From Brachypodium distachyon (Eukaryota > Streptophyta > Magnoliopsida > Poales > Poaceae): DNA of 64,000 bases. Location: contig NC_016134.3 in assembly GCF_000005505.3 (NCBI RefSeq), forward strand, positions 21,404,584 to 21,468,583, in the 5' to 3' direction. This document shows positions 1-11,512 of the stretch, piece after piece. A program made the position numbers and the translations under genes. Under the pieces are notes generated by a model, which saw only the letters and a list, made by a program, of their open reading frames with translations, searched no databases and was not told the DNA's origin. Every line of letters starts with the position of its first letter. Position 1 is the first letter of the stretch.

Positions 1-16
1 GAGGAGGGGTCAGTAC

Positions 17-1485
17 CTGTTGCCGGCTCCTCCACTGGGATCGGGTCGGTGGCAGGCGCAGTGGTGGCGCCACTGGCCCCACGCCGCACTGGTCGGCGTT
101 GGCGATGGCCCGGGTGCGCGGCTTCTTGCTCGGCGCAGCGGGTGGCGAGTCGGCTCTCCCCCTCTTGCCGGCTCCCGTGGGGGTGCCGTCTTTCGGGGGG
201 TTGAGCCTGAACTAGAAGCCCCGGAAGAGTCCCCGCTTGGGCGGGGCCGTGAGCGCCCGTGGGGTTGCCGCGGACACTGCGGAGGTGGCCGTTGCTGTGG
301 CGCTCTTGATCTTCGCAGGATCAAGGGTGCGTCGTCCTCGTCCTCCTCGTCCTCCTCCTCCTCCACCGCGGGGAGGACCGCCCGGGTCCTGGCAACTTGA
401 CCTGCCTCGTCGCCAGAGGACTCGAGGTCGGGCCAGCCGGGCTCTGACTCTCCTCCACTGTCCTCGACCACCCGCTTCCCTCGAGTTGCGGGTGGAGGGG
501 GACGCGGGGCCTGAGCGGGGGAGTCGGACATCACCCCCCCCCCCTCGTCGCAGGGTGGGTAGCCGCTGACAATCTTGTGAAACCCCGGGACACCGGCGTG
601 GAGGGAGAGAGCCCCGGGCGGCAACACTCTGTGAAGGGGGCGTCTTCGCCGGTGATCCCCTTCACCCACGCCCGGATTGCTTTCGGGGCCATGCCCCCGT
701 GCTGGAGGTGGGTGGTGTCCCCAGGCCTCGTGTACATCCACGCGGGGCGGGAGCGCAGCTGCAGTGGCGCGATGCGCCGGCTAATGTAGGTGCACAACAC
801 GTCGAGGTCAGTGAGCCCTGCTAGCCGCAGGGCCTTGATTCTCTCGACAATGGGGAGGAGTTCAGCGTCGCGGCTGTAGCGGTTCCGCCAGGTGTTGTTG
901 GACACCGGCAGCTCGGGGGGCGTGTAGATGAACTCCTCGGGTTCCTCCACACGAACCCAGCACCAGTCCGCGCGCCACTCCTTCTCGATCTTCTCTGACC
1001 GGACGATGAACTCCGATTTGATCCGGTCGCGGGTAGAAGTTATGCCGGAATGATGCCACCGACGGCATCACTCCGACAAACCCCTCGCAGAGGAATTGGA
1101 AGACGGCGAGGAGGAAGAGGGAGGTGGGGTGGAGTTGCACCACCCGAAGCTGGTACGCCTCCATGAGCACGTGGAGGAACAGGGAGAACGGAGGCACCAG
1201 CCCGGCGAGGATGAAGCATGGGAACACCCGGAAGTTGTTCTCCTGGTGCTCGGCGCCGGCGGAGAAGATGATAGTCTCCCCGTACTCATCGAACCGTGAG
1301 GCGACGGCCTGCCGGACCTTGTCCAGCCCCTCACCGTTATAGCCGGGTCGGAAAAAGGCGTGCGTGGCCCTCAGCGCCCGCCTCTTCTGGTCCTTCTCCG
1401 AGGCGGGCTTCTTGCGAGCCGTCTCGCTCTTGCAGGGCGCGGGCTTCTTGGAGCCTTTCCCTTTCTATGGAGCGGTGGGCGCCAT
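17..1485 (-). pseudogene. Antisense accessory ORF of the Tat element (gypsy-type transposon domain)
   Basis: Read on -, the start codon at 1485-1483 lies in the same context (cccATGGCGCCC) as the second copy at 46488. The protein resembles the grass family annotated as putative gypsy-type transposon (Pfam Transposase_28, PF04195). The conserved stretches here include YQLRVVQLHPTS, FLCEGFVGVMPSV and LRSRPAWMYT, followed by an acidic, proline- and alanine-rich tail. The frame is broken at several points, with the N-terminal half split between frames near 1050-1330 and another shift near 540-600, so it is not translatable as it stands. The reading ends at a splice donor, ag/GTACTG, at 16-11, matching the donor at 48089 in the other copy. 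Its molecular role is unknown. Confidence 0.65.
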
Positions 1486-1879
1486 GGGGAATGCGGGCGG
1501 AAGCTAGCAGGATTCAGGGGCGCGAGGGATTGTGAGGATGGAGAGGAAAGGCTGGGGGGCTAGGTGTTTGCTCCTTAGCGCAACGGTGGGGCCTTATAGC
1601 ACCCCGGCGCTAAGCAACGGTCGCATCCGCACCCTACGGGTGCGCTGGGGATAACTACACTTCAAGTGGATAACGCAGGGCATGGCCTTAACCACCCGGG
1701 TTTAAGGGGGAGGTTAGGGCGGAAATCTCGCGCCCACTACTCTGCCCGTAACGGCAGAATCCTTGAAGCAGCGCATAGACGAGGACCCGAAGCGGCTCGG
1801 GACCCACGTGTCGATTAAGGGCGTAGCCCGGCAACTGACCAGGGAAGAGTCCACCCAGGAACAGGCGTTGCCGGCCCAC

Positions 1880-1892
1880 GCTCGGGGGCTAC
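1880..1892 (+). other. Polypurine tract of the Tat element
   Basis: The G-rich run GCTCGGGGGCTAC directly abuts TGTCGCACC, the start of the 3' LTR. The same arrangement occurs on - next to the left LTR of the 45580 element. This fixes the gag-pol orientation of this copy as +. Confidence 0.65.
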
Positions 1893-2804
1893 TGTCGCAC
1901 CAGTGGCACCAGGGGTACCATCGCTGCATGACGCGTGGGCCACCTCGGTTGCTCCCCAGGAGGATTGCACCCCGGGCAGCACCCCGCGAGCTGCCCGGCA
2001 AGTCACCAGCACGGCAGGGCTAGCCGGGCTGCGGGGGTTGCCCTGGAGGGCAGCAAGAGAAATCCCGCCCGGGCGCTTCCCGGGAAGGTTACTTGCCGGG
2101 AAGGGCGTTCCCGAGCGCGCCCATCACAGGAGCGGGACCGAGTGGGCAGGACAGCAACACCACGTGGCCGCTCGGCGGCCCCCCTGTGCGCAAGGTTCGC
2201 CAGGACAAGGAGTGAAGCACACTCAAGCGTTAAATGCACCGACAGAAAGGGGATTCTCCGTCCAGTCAGCCTACAATGACTGGCCCGGTGTAAATCCTAG
2301 GCACGTAGGACCCTAGTTGCAGGGCTACCCATCCTGCATGCGAGCCAGCACGGCAAGGCTGAGCTGCCCTGGCTCCCTGTTCGTCATTTGTCACGCATGC
2401 ACCGAGGCACCTGTGGTATCCCCTTGAGTATGAAAGGTGGACCCCCGCCAACGGTCAAAGGGTTCGGTTCGTTCAGTTCGGGTTTTGGTGGACTCTCAAT
2501 TCACTACTAACTCTAGCCAAGAGTAGCAAGGAGCAGTTAGCTAAGAAGAGAGAGAGCACCCGGGGACTCCCCCCGGCAACTTGTAAACCCTTGCTGATCG
2601 GTTAATAGCAAACTCAGAAGCAGGACGTAGGGTTTTACACCTCAGGGTGGCCTGAACCTGGTTAAAAACGATCTTGTGTTCATCGGGTCCCAACGCTTGA
2701 CATTGGTCCCGCCGGCGATCGCCGGAGCGATCCCCGCTGCCCACTATCGAACCTAAAAAGGGAGTGCTCGCGCATCCCCGGTGTCAGAGCCTCGTGCTAT
2801 GATA
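1893..2804 (+). repeat. 3' LTR of the Tat element (912 bp)
   Basis: On + the LTR starts TGTCGCACC and ends near ...CTATGATA. On - it aligns end to end with the LTR at 63044, including the shared block around GATCGCTCCGGCGATCGC. At 912 bp it matches the roughly 960 bp right LTR of the other copy, not the 500 bp left one, which shows that the short LTR is the deleted form. Confidence 0.75.
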
Positions 2805-2809
2805 ATAGG

Positions 2810-5800
2810 TTTCTCATTGTTCTCTAATGCAACTCTAAGCTTATCAAGTGTATCATCATGAATAGAACGCAAAGCCGTAAGCTCAGAATATATAGAGTCA
2901 CAAGACTTGCAGGAATCATAGACTTGAGTTTAGTAATTTCAGAATTCAAGGATGCAATTTTCAAGTCATATTTCTTAATTCTTTTAGTAGCATGATCAGG
3001 CAAGGAACTCAATTTATCAGCACTTTTAAGTAATTCATCATACGAAAGTTCTACCTCATTGTTGCTGTCACTGTCGTAGTTGTCGCAAGAGGTAGCACTC
3101 TTGTTGCTCGCCATAAGACACATCCCACTAATGTCACGCTTGCCTTTGGATGCATCATCTTCGTCAGACTCGATATCCACATCACTCAAGCATGGTTCAC
3201 CATATTCATTGATTACAGAGAAAATACTATGAGCCCCCGCTCGAGCAAAGTCACCCCTCTTTTTATTCTTGATGTTGAAGGGGCGCCTCTTCTTCTTGTC
3301 CTCCCCATTCTCTTCTTTCGCCATCTTGGATAAGAATTTGGGACAATTTTGGTGAATGTGATTGGGATCACCGCATTCAAAACACCTTGGAGCATTGTTC
3401 CGGAAGGGAATATGCCCTAGAGGCAATAATATTGTATTATTATATTCCAAGTTTGTAATTGATGTTTATATTTCTATGCTATAATTGCAATGGTTCTTGA
3501 ATGTGAGATTCGGAGGAAAACTCATTTGCATGTGTGGAAACATAAATCCTAATTTAAAGGTCCCTAGTCACGCCTCTTTGACTAGCTTATATATAATTGA
3601 TGATTCTGTTTTCCTGATCATGAGCATATGATGCTGGTTATATATGAGAGCACATTGTTGGTTGAACAATGGTGTTGGATTAACCCAACTAATAATATAC
3701 CGAGAGATCACATCGATTACTTGTTATCGGTATTATTGTTATTGTTGTAATTATCATTATCCTTAGACCATGAGAATATCGTATGATATTTATATCGGAA
3801 GGATACTTTGGTGTTACCTATTGTTTCTCGTAATAGGGTTATCATGATGGTGATTTCCGGGTACTCCGGAAAGTATGAATTGACTCGATAGTTCAAGATT
3901 GGGATTTGCTCCTCTATCGGTGGAGAGATACACTTAGGGCCCACTCGGTACGACGATATCAATCACCGTCTGGCCACACACAAGAATGATATGATCATTG
4001 AGATATCGGAGTACGGAACGAGTTAAAAGTACAAAACCGGTAACGGGGATAACTAGGTACAAATGGAACAAGGGTTGGTTCACGGGCGTACCGGAAGTCT
4101 CACCCCGGGTTTTGTAAACGTACCGCGAAGCAAAGGGAAATGGTTTTTAGTAACAAATGGTTCGCTCGAAAGTCTTTGTGGATGTGTAGTAATTATTGAG
4201 AGTATCCAGGCTCTTTAAAGAATTATTGACTGGGTCATAGCTACACATTTCCAAACCTACGCGGTCACACGCTTAACGACGAATGGTTATTTGAAGGTCT
4301 AGAGTTTGGAATTTGGTCGAGAGTTGAATACCGAAGTTGTTCAGAATGACGAAACTTATTTTCTGGAGGTCCTAAATGTGATTTAGGAGTTACAGAAATG
4401 TTCGGAGTAATCACGAGTGCTTCCGAAAGGTTTTAGAAGCCTCTAGAAGGATCTAATGGAAATTCCGGAAGGTCAAATGGCAAAAGGTCAAAATTCAAAA
4501 GTGGGTCAAACCCTGGTAAAGGTTGACCACGTGGTCAAAGGTTGACCATGGGGGCCAGCCATCTTGGTTTGGAGAAGGGGATATAAGACTCCTATTAGGA
4601 GTCCATATCTATTCCTATTAGAGGTAGGAGTCCTACTCCTTTTGGAGGAGAACTCCTTTCCCCCTTTGGCCGGCCACCCACCTATATAAGGAGGGGAGGG
4701 GTGGCCGGCTAGAGGAGCACTCTCGCTAGTTGTCCTTTGCCCGTCAAGTCTGAGCTCTCTCCTCTAAAGTTTGGACGTCTAAAATTTAGATGTCTAATTA
4801 GTAGATCGTCTACTTTCCGATCTAGTTTCTTTCGGTGGTTCTTCGTACTGGACGTCGAAGTGTTGCTGAACTATTCCTTCAGGACGTGTGGATACGTGTG
4901 GAGAGATCGTCCACTTCGATCTTGCGGGCGGATCGTTGTTCGTCTACTTCAAGCTTTCAGGCGCAACAGATCGTGCGAGGAATATTCTCTCACGGCTGGG
5001 AGGTATAACCTAGCTGCGGGAATCTGCTACAGGCTTCAACGACGATCTACTTCTGCTACGGTTGTTGGTACGTGATCAATCTATCGCATCCGCATAGTGA
5101 TCTTGGTTGGTTCGTTCGTAGGAAAATTTTAAATTTCTGCCTACGTTCCCGTTCAGTTCCCACCTCTCTTCCTTGAACAAACATTTTGCAGGGCACGTGT
5201 AAAACGAGAGGTGAGGAGTGACAACTCTTCTTCTGAGCATTGCTCTAGCTGTTCATCAGTTAGTTGAGACAAAAAAGACGAAGCATGACAATAAGAAGAA
5301 GTACCATCATTAGAGCGGCTATGGTTAGAAACAAGTGCAATTGATTTGGAACTGGTTCTCCTAGCAGGAATATCTAATTCATTAGTTTTCAGTTTTGAGT
5401 ATAAGATATCAAGTGTAAGTGTGCTCATGACTGTTGATTCTCTAATAGATGTAACTTTCATCTCCCATATGGACATATCTAAAGCACTCAAAAGTTGCCT
5501 AAAAGTCTCGGCATCAGTATAAGTAACACCTAATGCACGTAAGTTGCTGAAAATCTTATTAAAACGTGCAAATAATTCATCCAAAGATTCGCCTGTCTTC
5601 ATCTCAAATTTCATATACTGCTTTTTGTACATGTCTTGACGCATCTCCTTCACAGAGTTTGATCCTTCATCATAACTACAAAGAGCGTTCCATACCTCAT
5701 GAGCGGATGCAAGGTGAGCAACACGGTCGAAGTCACTTCGTTGTAGACCTTGGATGATGTAGTTCCTCACCTAGTAGTTGTTCTCCACATGGACCAAGTT

Positions 5801-5968
5801 TGTTGGTGTGACCGCATTGTCCGCGGGGAGCTCGCAGGGCTTGGCGACTTTCTTCCATATGGCGTAGCTTTGTGCCATGATGTATGCCTTCATCTTGGCC
5901 TTCCAGAACTGAAAATCAACACCATTGAACACACAGGGTTTTGAAGAATACCTATCCATATCTAGCAA
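2810..5968 (-). pseudogene. copia gag pseudogene, split by a solo LTR
   Basis: The frame begins at 5968 (MLDMDRYSSKPCVFNG), 35 nt inside the primer-binding site. It has the copia gag signature (FQFWKAKMKAY, then RNYIIQGL and VWNALCSYDEGS) and hits an in-frame TAG near 5770 between VENNY and VRNYI. It continues to CSRKRGGN at 5161, is interrupted by the solo LTR, and resumes at 3396 with NAPRCFECGDPNHIHQNC, a CCHC zinc knuckle. An acidic linker and a short coiled-coil-like stretch follow. Removing the inserted LTR and one copy of GTTCC restores the frame exactly at the junction. Coding is lost near 2805 at the edge of the Tat insertion. Gag would package RNA and form particles; this copy cannot. 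Confidence 0.75.
3402..5155 (+). repeat. BARE/Angela-type copia solo LTR (1754 bp)
   Basis: The sequence starts with the AATATGCCCTAGAGGCAATA block typical of Triticeae BARE1/Angela/WIS LTRs and ends ...ACGTTCCCGTTCA. It is flanked by a perfect 5-bp duplication GTTCC (3397-3401 and 5156-5160). Length and ends fit a complete LTR with no internal region, so it is a solo LTR left by intra-element recombination. The first base is G instead of T (GGAAGGG where TGAAGG is expected), a probable point change. Confidence 0.85.
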
Positions 5969-6003
5969 ATCTAATCAACCGATTAAGATAAATTAGAAGA
6001 ACT

Positions 6004-6017
6004 TGGCTCTGATACCA
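6004..6017 (-). other. copia primer-binding site (initiator Met tRNA type)
   Basis: On - this reads TGGTATCAGAGCCA, complementary to the 3' end of plant initiator Met tRNA. It follows an LTR end (...CTCACA) by two bases and precedes the gag start by about 35 nt, which fixes the copia orientation. Confidence 0.85.
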
Positions 6018-6019
6018 AT

Positions 6020-7090
6020 TGTGAGATCGAGATAGGCAATCAGAGGGGGGGGGGCGCAAATTAAAACTTTTCCTGAAAGTTCAAACCCTAAATCACCTTT
6101 CTGCCCGTGACAGTATAACAGCCTTAACTTTTTGATTGGAGGAACCAAAAAATACTTATGAGTATGGAAAAGAAAGGTATTGAAATTATATAAACAACAC
6201 AACAAGAATCAGCTCAATTGGACATACCAATCAAAAGATATGATCAAAACAGTAACAACTGACAGAAAGTTACGAGAATTAATCTAAAACCAATTTCAAG
6301 AAATAACAAGAAAGATGAATTAATCGCAATCTTCCATTGATCTCGTGAGAAACCTGCAGCAATGTGTTATGATCTTGTGAGAAAGCTGCACCAAAGTGTT
6401 AGAAAGATCTAGCACGAAGATTGCACGAAGATCCGAGAAGAACAGAGATGACACCGCCAACGAATCTCTTTATTGCAACGATGTCGATCGATTACAAAAG
6501 ATGCGATCATGCATCCAAGAACTCTTCAAGAATTGATCTATATCTAAAGCTCTGAGTTCACTCACGTCCTTGCTTAAACCCTAGCCTAGACGACCTCTAT
6601 TTTATAAGAGAAAATTCGCGACCCTAAACCGAGTCCGATTCCAACACGAACTCCTCTGTCCTGATTGATATTCTGCCCGTGGGGCCCGCATACGACCTCG
6701 GATTGAGACGACTGCAAAAGAAAAGTTGTTCGTCTCGACGACTCGCATAACTTTCATGTGGACCACTTTTCAATCGGACGCTACTCTTTAGTCTTTAAAC
6801 AGCTCTCATCCAGCCACGGCTGGACCTACATGTCTTCACGTCGATGCCACTCCATGCCATCAACTCTTTTTGTGATGTCTTCAAAACTCGACCATCACGT
6901 GTCGAATATCTCCAATACCATACATCTCCGGTATAAACAACATACGACAAACCGGTGCCCTCCCGGATCATCATAGCATTCACTTCCATTGTTTCTTCGC
7001 ACGAACGTTCCGCATGATCTCGATCCTCGACCTCAGCTTCTCCCAAGCTTCGTCCCTCGATCCAGTCATCAACCACGTTCCTCTAGCTCC
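6020..7090 (-). repeat. 5' LTR of the copia element (outer edge approximate)
   Basis: On - the LTR ends CTCACA just before the primer-binding site. A TATAAAATA box lies on - at 6606-6598, a plausible U3/R promoter. The outer limit is a guess from sequence texture; no pairing TG end or target duplication was confirmed. The segment 7091-7376 is AT-rich with no recognisable gene. Confidence 0.5.
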
Positions 7091-7376
7091 GGCAACACCT
7101 GAAAGTGAACACACAAATCAGCAACATTAGTAAAGTCACGACTTGACTCAGGGTAAGTTTCAACACAACTCACGTCATGTTTTCACATAAGAAATTAATG
7201 GATCAACACACCACTAGTAAAGCACTAAGTCCAAAACAAGATACATGTCTTCACATAAATATCCATATTATCCAAAGTATCCACATCAATGCTTCATCTA
7301 AAACATTTGCCAATGTTACACATCACCTATGATTTCACACCAGTGCCTGTGCGTGCGCCATTTGTTGCAGATGATA

Positions 7377-8432
7377 TGATGCGGATCGGGGTGGCCCGAT
7401 CTTTCGATGAGATTGATAACTCTCGATTTGGGTAGGAGGTGACGTTGACGATCTGACTACGGCCTAGGAGGCAGCGCTTTAGCAATCAATACACCAACTC
7501 CAGAGGGTTATTGATCACGCGGGGGCACGATCAACCTGACCACGAAGGTCTTTGTTTCTGCAAGCAATCGAAGAACAAGCAAGAACAAGATAAATAGCAG
7601 ATGCAATCTAAAATTGCGAATATACTATATCAAACCATTGTCTCAACGAGACAATAAGTTGGAGTTTTGACGACGGTAAAACAGGTGGTCTAACCGACAC
7701 ACGCGATTACACGAAAGTAGCAAAGATGGCTAAACTTTATCTAATCAAAACCCAAGGCTCCTTAGGGGGGGCTCATGGGGTATATAAAGGAGGAGGGAGA
7801 GATATTTTCGTCCACCTTGAGTAAGGAGGCCGAAATCTAACTCTATCTCTAACTTTCCTAACAAACTACAACTCTTTAGGAAACAGAAAAACAGATCCGT
7901 CAGCTTGTTTTGTCCGTCACGGTCAGCACGAGTCGAATCTCTTGATGGGGCCAGATCTTTTGGAAAGTTCTTGTAATTACCTTTCCAACAAGTACTTGTT
8001 TGCTTGATTTGGACTCCGGATGCGGCCTGGGTGATTAAAACAAATTCGGGTCTCCTGGCAGCTCGGACCCGAATCGAATTCAACTTTAATTCGTGATATC
8101 TTTCTCTAGCAAGCTCCGAATCATGTGCCGTTTGATTTGTTGAAAAGTACACTTGAAATCCTTCCCTCTCAGCTGTATGAATGCTTGATTCTTGTTGGCC
8201 CTCCCGTTCGCCTCCATCGTATCTCATCTTGACCTTGGACTTGAAAAGCTCGACAAGATGCCTACGTAATAAAACGAGACAAGATAGTAGTAGCTCCGCC
8301 TCTTCATAAATATGACAATGAAAATAATTACTACTTGAATTCACCTGATTATAAATCTTGTCAAATATTATAGAATTGAGGGTACCAAAAGTCGTATCCA
8401 TGGTTAGCATGTCCATATCATGATAGCTCTCA
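7377..8432 (-). repeat. Chromovirus-type gypsy solo LTR (about 1056 bp)
   Basis: On - the 3' portion matches the LTRs at 23134, 30818 and 48206: ATCGAAAGATCGGG near the end, GTCAACGTCACCTCC, TGATCGTGCCCCCGC and a TATATA box near 7780-7770. It is closest to the 23134 copy, sharing the start block around ATGATATGGACATG and nearly the same length. No primer-binding site follows its end at 7377 and no polypurine tract precedes 8432, so it looks like a solo LTR. The 5-bp flanks (TGATA and CAAGA) do not match, so the edges are good to a few bases only. Confidence 0.65.
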
Positions 8433-8444
8433 CAAGAATGATTG

Positions 8445-8691
8445 CTCCCTCCGTCCATGGATGGATGATCGTTTGGCTTTGGACTTGTCCACAAAAGAAT
8501 GTGCATCTTTCTTTCCAGAGTACTTTAGCCCGAGGTCAAACTCGGTTACATCCCTTTGTGCACCTCGCTTGTTGGAGGTGGGAAAGTTAATGAGGAAGCC
8601 GTCTGGTTGCTACCTTCCTACTGCATGTACTGTCTCGCTTCTTGATTTTCATAAAATTTCCGTGTCTATGCTTGTTTGTAGACCGAGGGAG
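8445..8691. mobile_element. Stowaway-like MITE (about 247 bp)
   Basis: Inverted ends CTCCCTCCGTCC and GACCGAGGGAG enclose a 247-bp segment with no protein. The ends are the Stowaway (Tc1/Mariner) type of grasses. The expected TA duplication is not intact on either side, so it is either mutated or the ends are slightly misplaced. Confidence 0.45.
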
Positions 8692-9540
8692 TGCGGCTGA
8701 CTGTTGGTGGAGAATCCTACGCGCGAAGGTGCCCTTCACGGGGTAGGTGGGCGGGAGCGGGCGTGTCTCCCGGGGGCTCATGAAGAGACACGGACAGAGC
8801 ACGCATCCATGCCACCCTGAAATTGGACCGCAAAGAAAAACGTCGAGCGCGGAGCAACGCCTGTGGCTGCACAAGAACTAAAATGCAACGGACCACCGTT
8901 TGGCAACGCGTTCTATACAGGCGCGTAGAACAATCGAGGTGTCCCGGGGGGGGGGGGGGGGAGCCCCCAGATGCCCAATAAAGCTGGTAAACCACGGGAA
9001 GTGGGCCCACCGGAGGCAAGGCTACCAAAAAAAATGAATTGTTGAGAAAACGCAAAATACATGGCCGCTTATGGAGGTGTCGCGATGTGGAGAAAACGCA
9101 AAATACATGGGGCCTTTGTGTTTGGTGCATTGCATATGTTCTGGTTCCGGCGAGACAACCTGTCCCGGCACGGCGCACACGGTCTTTCGGTTAACAAGAA
9201 AAGAGAAATTTGCGTTTGTTCCAGTGGTGCGGCAAAGCGAGCGTGACAATCATCAACAGAGTTTCGGCACTATGTTGCCCTGGCCAGGCGTTCCGAGATT
9301 AAACATAATTTAGTTGTTTTTGTGCTTCAGCCCGTCCCATGGATTAATAATACTGTGCGCCCGTCCGTTCTTTGGATTAAAAAAAGATGCGCATGTTTCA
9401 ACGGCGCGGCCCAAAAATTTTGTGATGCAAATTTTTGGGGGCAGCCCAAAATTTTGGCCTAATTTGGGGCACAGAACGGCTGCCCCAAAACAAATCCGAG
9501 CCGCACGCGCACACTAAAAGTTCTTGCGCGCTTCTGCCTC
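8692..9540. other. Unassigned stretch with a G16 run and short direct repeats
   Basis: No gene is recognised. A run of 16 G lies at about 8946-8961. The block GAGAAAACGCAAAATACATGG occurs twice, about 50 bp apart (near 9042 and 9092). The 9400-9480 part has A/T- and G-rich palindromic words (AAATTTTTGGGG, CCCAAAATTTTGG) suggestive of a decayed MITE, but no clean ends were found. Confidence 0.3.
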
Positions 9541-9576
9541 CCTGCCACTACAACCTCTACCGGCGAAATCCCGACC

Positions 9577-10221
9577 ATGGACGGCGCCTCCGACCATCCC
9601 CCCTCCCATCCCGTCCCTTCCGGCCATACCGCTGTTACGAGCACACCTCTCCTGATGCTGCGTTGAACCCTAAAGCCGCCCTCGTCCACTGGCACATGTT
9701 CGCGCCACATCGAACCTAGCGTCATGTTGCCGACAAAGACGAAGGGCAAGGCCGCCGGCATGAAGAGGCACCATCCGCGTTGGTGACCACACAGCCATAG
9801 AAGACGAAGGCCCTATCTAACCATGGGCGAGGAGCGTCTATACCGAAGAAACTGACAACCAATTCCTAGGCCCCCCCCCCCACCTCCTGCGCCGCCCGTG
9901 GTCGAGGAGCCGACAATCCCCTTTGCACCGACGGTCAAGCTCAACGTGTTCAATGAAATTTCCCAAGGGTTTGACAATTAGCTTTTCTTTTTTTGTTTAT
10001 CAATTCACACACATGGAGATTGTTCAATGCAATTGGGACGTGATGTATAACACTTTGTTTGTATGTAGTATCGATGATGACACTTCTGCAAAAGTTCTAA
10101 TGGTTGGTCACAGGAGTTTATATCTCAAGAAACACTCTCTCAAGAATATGAGACACAAGTTGAGGAGGGGCTTAACATGGAGGAGCGTTTCTTGGGGGAC
10201 ACTACGCCATCCCCTAAAATG
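9577..10221 (+). pseudogene. Degenerate protein-coding remnant, proline-rich, family unknown
   Basis: Coding-like text appears in shifting + frames: a start at 9577 (MDGASDHPPSHPVPS), a basic stretch (MLPTKTKGKAAG) near 9724, a proline run near 9870-9900 with VVEEPTIPFAPTVKLNVF after it, then CNWDVMYNTLFVCSIDDD near 10028-10080. Frames change and stops intervene, so it is not a working gene. The composition resembles ORFs carried by plant DNA transposons, but no family can be named. Confidence 0.3.
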
Positions 10222-10377
10222 AAAGTATCCTGTTAAGGAACTCATGTGAGGCCCTTCAAAAAATGGGAGTGAGACGGCCGTATCTTAACTTGGTAGAGAG
10301 TATTGGAATGAATATATTTATTATGAAGGAGCTGCTGCCACCGACTCTCCTCGTTAAGTAACTTAACCAACCATTTT

Positions 10378-10790
10378 TTATAGACACTTATTACTTAGGT
10401 CAAGCAGCTCAATGTCTAGTCCGCCTTCCTTGGTCTTTAGGGTGATAGAGAATGTTTCATTTGGTAATCCGATATTTCTCCTTCTGATCATTTGATTGTT
10501 AAAAGGAACGATATCTATAGAAATCCACTCCTCGCCGAACCCCGATAGATATTTCAAGAAATTATAACAAAACATAGGCATGCTCGTGAGCACATAATTA
10601 ATCAGGACAAGTCGATCTCCGTACGAGAGCAACTTATTCTTTCAACACCCCAATTCTATTCTCAAAACGGTCCTTAACAGTTCTACACTCTTTGTTTAGA
10701 GTTTTTCTATGGTACATCGGAATTCCCGGGTAACAAAACGGTAGAGTTCGGGGTTCACGACTTAAAGATACGTTTATAACCGATCCAAAT
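10378..10790 (-). pseudogene. LINE reverse-transcriptase fragment
   Basis: On - the text YGDRLVLINYVLTSMPMF, preceded by degenerate YPGIPMYHRK and RFENRIGVLKE, matches the region just after the reverse-transcriptase core of plant L1-type LINEs. It is short, has stops and frame changes, and lies about 700 bp upstream of the SPL start codon. No ends, poly(A) or target duplication were found. Confidence 0.55.
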
Positions 10791-11512
10791 TTCTTCACCT
10801 TCCTCCGCAGGGCCGTTCGTCACATAAGATTAACGCACAAAGAATCATGTGCCACACTATTTGTGAAGTATAAAGAATTAATTGATCATTAGGGCTGGCA
10901 CGAAAACTCAAAGCGATTGGATTAAGAACGGTTTTCCTTGTAAAGCTAGGGGATAAGAAAATAGTGTTGGTCAAAAGAGAAACCTGCAAGGCCTTGAAAT
11001 CACTCATTAGCCATTGCTTTTGCCTGCCTGTCTCTGCCTGCCAAGATCGATGCATCCTTTTCCGCCCATATAATGCCACACGGCCACACCCCATCAAGCA
11101 CGGAGAGATACTGTCATACTTCGAGCGATCCGTGCCCTGAGCTGCACACACGCACGCTCTGTGCTCCCTCCCGACCTGCTCGCGCCTCCGCTCGCCACTG
11201 TGCTGCCGCTGTCGTTGCCCCCCGGCGTCTTCCTCCTACAGTATGTGCCGCTTTTCCTGTCCCCTCTTTCTGATCTGCGCTTTGCAGCGACATTTTTCAG
11301 GACTCAATTTGCAGCGCTGAGCTGTTCTCGCCCTGGGAGTGCATGATTTTTCAGCTTTCTTTAGGACCTGTTTTACTGCTTGATTTCGTGCAAGGATTTC
11401 GCGGGATATTTCTTGCACAAATTTTGCCCCAAGATTTTCTAAGTCTTCGCGCTTTCTTGATTGGAAACAGAGCGGAGGCTCGCGGCGAATCGTGAGATTT
11501 TTCTTGGCCCGC
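10791..11512 (+). promoter_or_regulatory. SPL upstream region and 5' leader
   Basis: The stretch between the LINE scrap and the SPL ATG has a TATA-like ATATAAT at 11069-11075, then a pyrimidine-rich, GC-rising leader. Several upstream ATGs open short reading frames (for example at 11073), which would matter for translation if the transcript starts near 11100. Transcription start and any leader intron cannot be fixed from sequence alone. Confidence 0.35.

Larger units (their letters stand above)
1..2804 (+). mobile_element. Tat-type Ty3/gypsy retrotransposon, 3' part (cut by window edge)
   Basis: This is the downstream part of a second copy of the element that fills 45580-64000, in opposite orientation. 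From left to right it holds an antisense accessory ORF on - (17-1485), a spacer, a polypurine tract ending CGGGGGCTAC (1880-1892) and a 3' LTR (1893-2804). The gag-pol strand is therefore + and lies left of position 1. The right end interrupts a copia gag gene that resumes at about 2810, so this element is younger than that copia. The LTR start on - reads TATCATAGC where the other copy has TGTCGTAGC, a probable terminal G-to-A change. No target duplication can be checked because the left end is outside the window. Confidence 0.8.
2805..7090 (-). mobile_element. Ty1/copia retrotransposon, 5' part (LTR, PBS, gag)
   Basis: This copia element runs right to left: a 5' LTR (from about 7090 to 6020), a primer-binding site (6017-6004), then gag (from 5968 down). 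Gag is interrupted by a BARE/Angela solo LTR at 3402-5155 and then truncated in this window by the Tat element ending at 2804. The pol part should lie left of the Tat insertion, outside the window. The outer LTR edge is approximate because no target duplication could be paired. Confidence 0.7.

Noticed and set aside
7745..8506. 253-codon ORF on -
   Set aside because: It lies inside a solo LTR and runs past its edge into a MITE; the related 23134 LTR is broken in the same stretch, so it is not treated as a gene.
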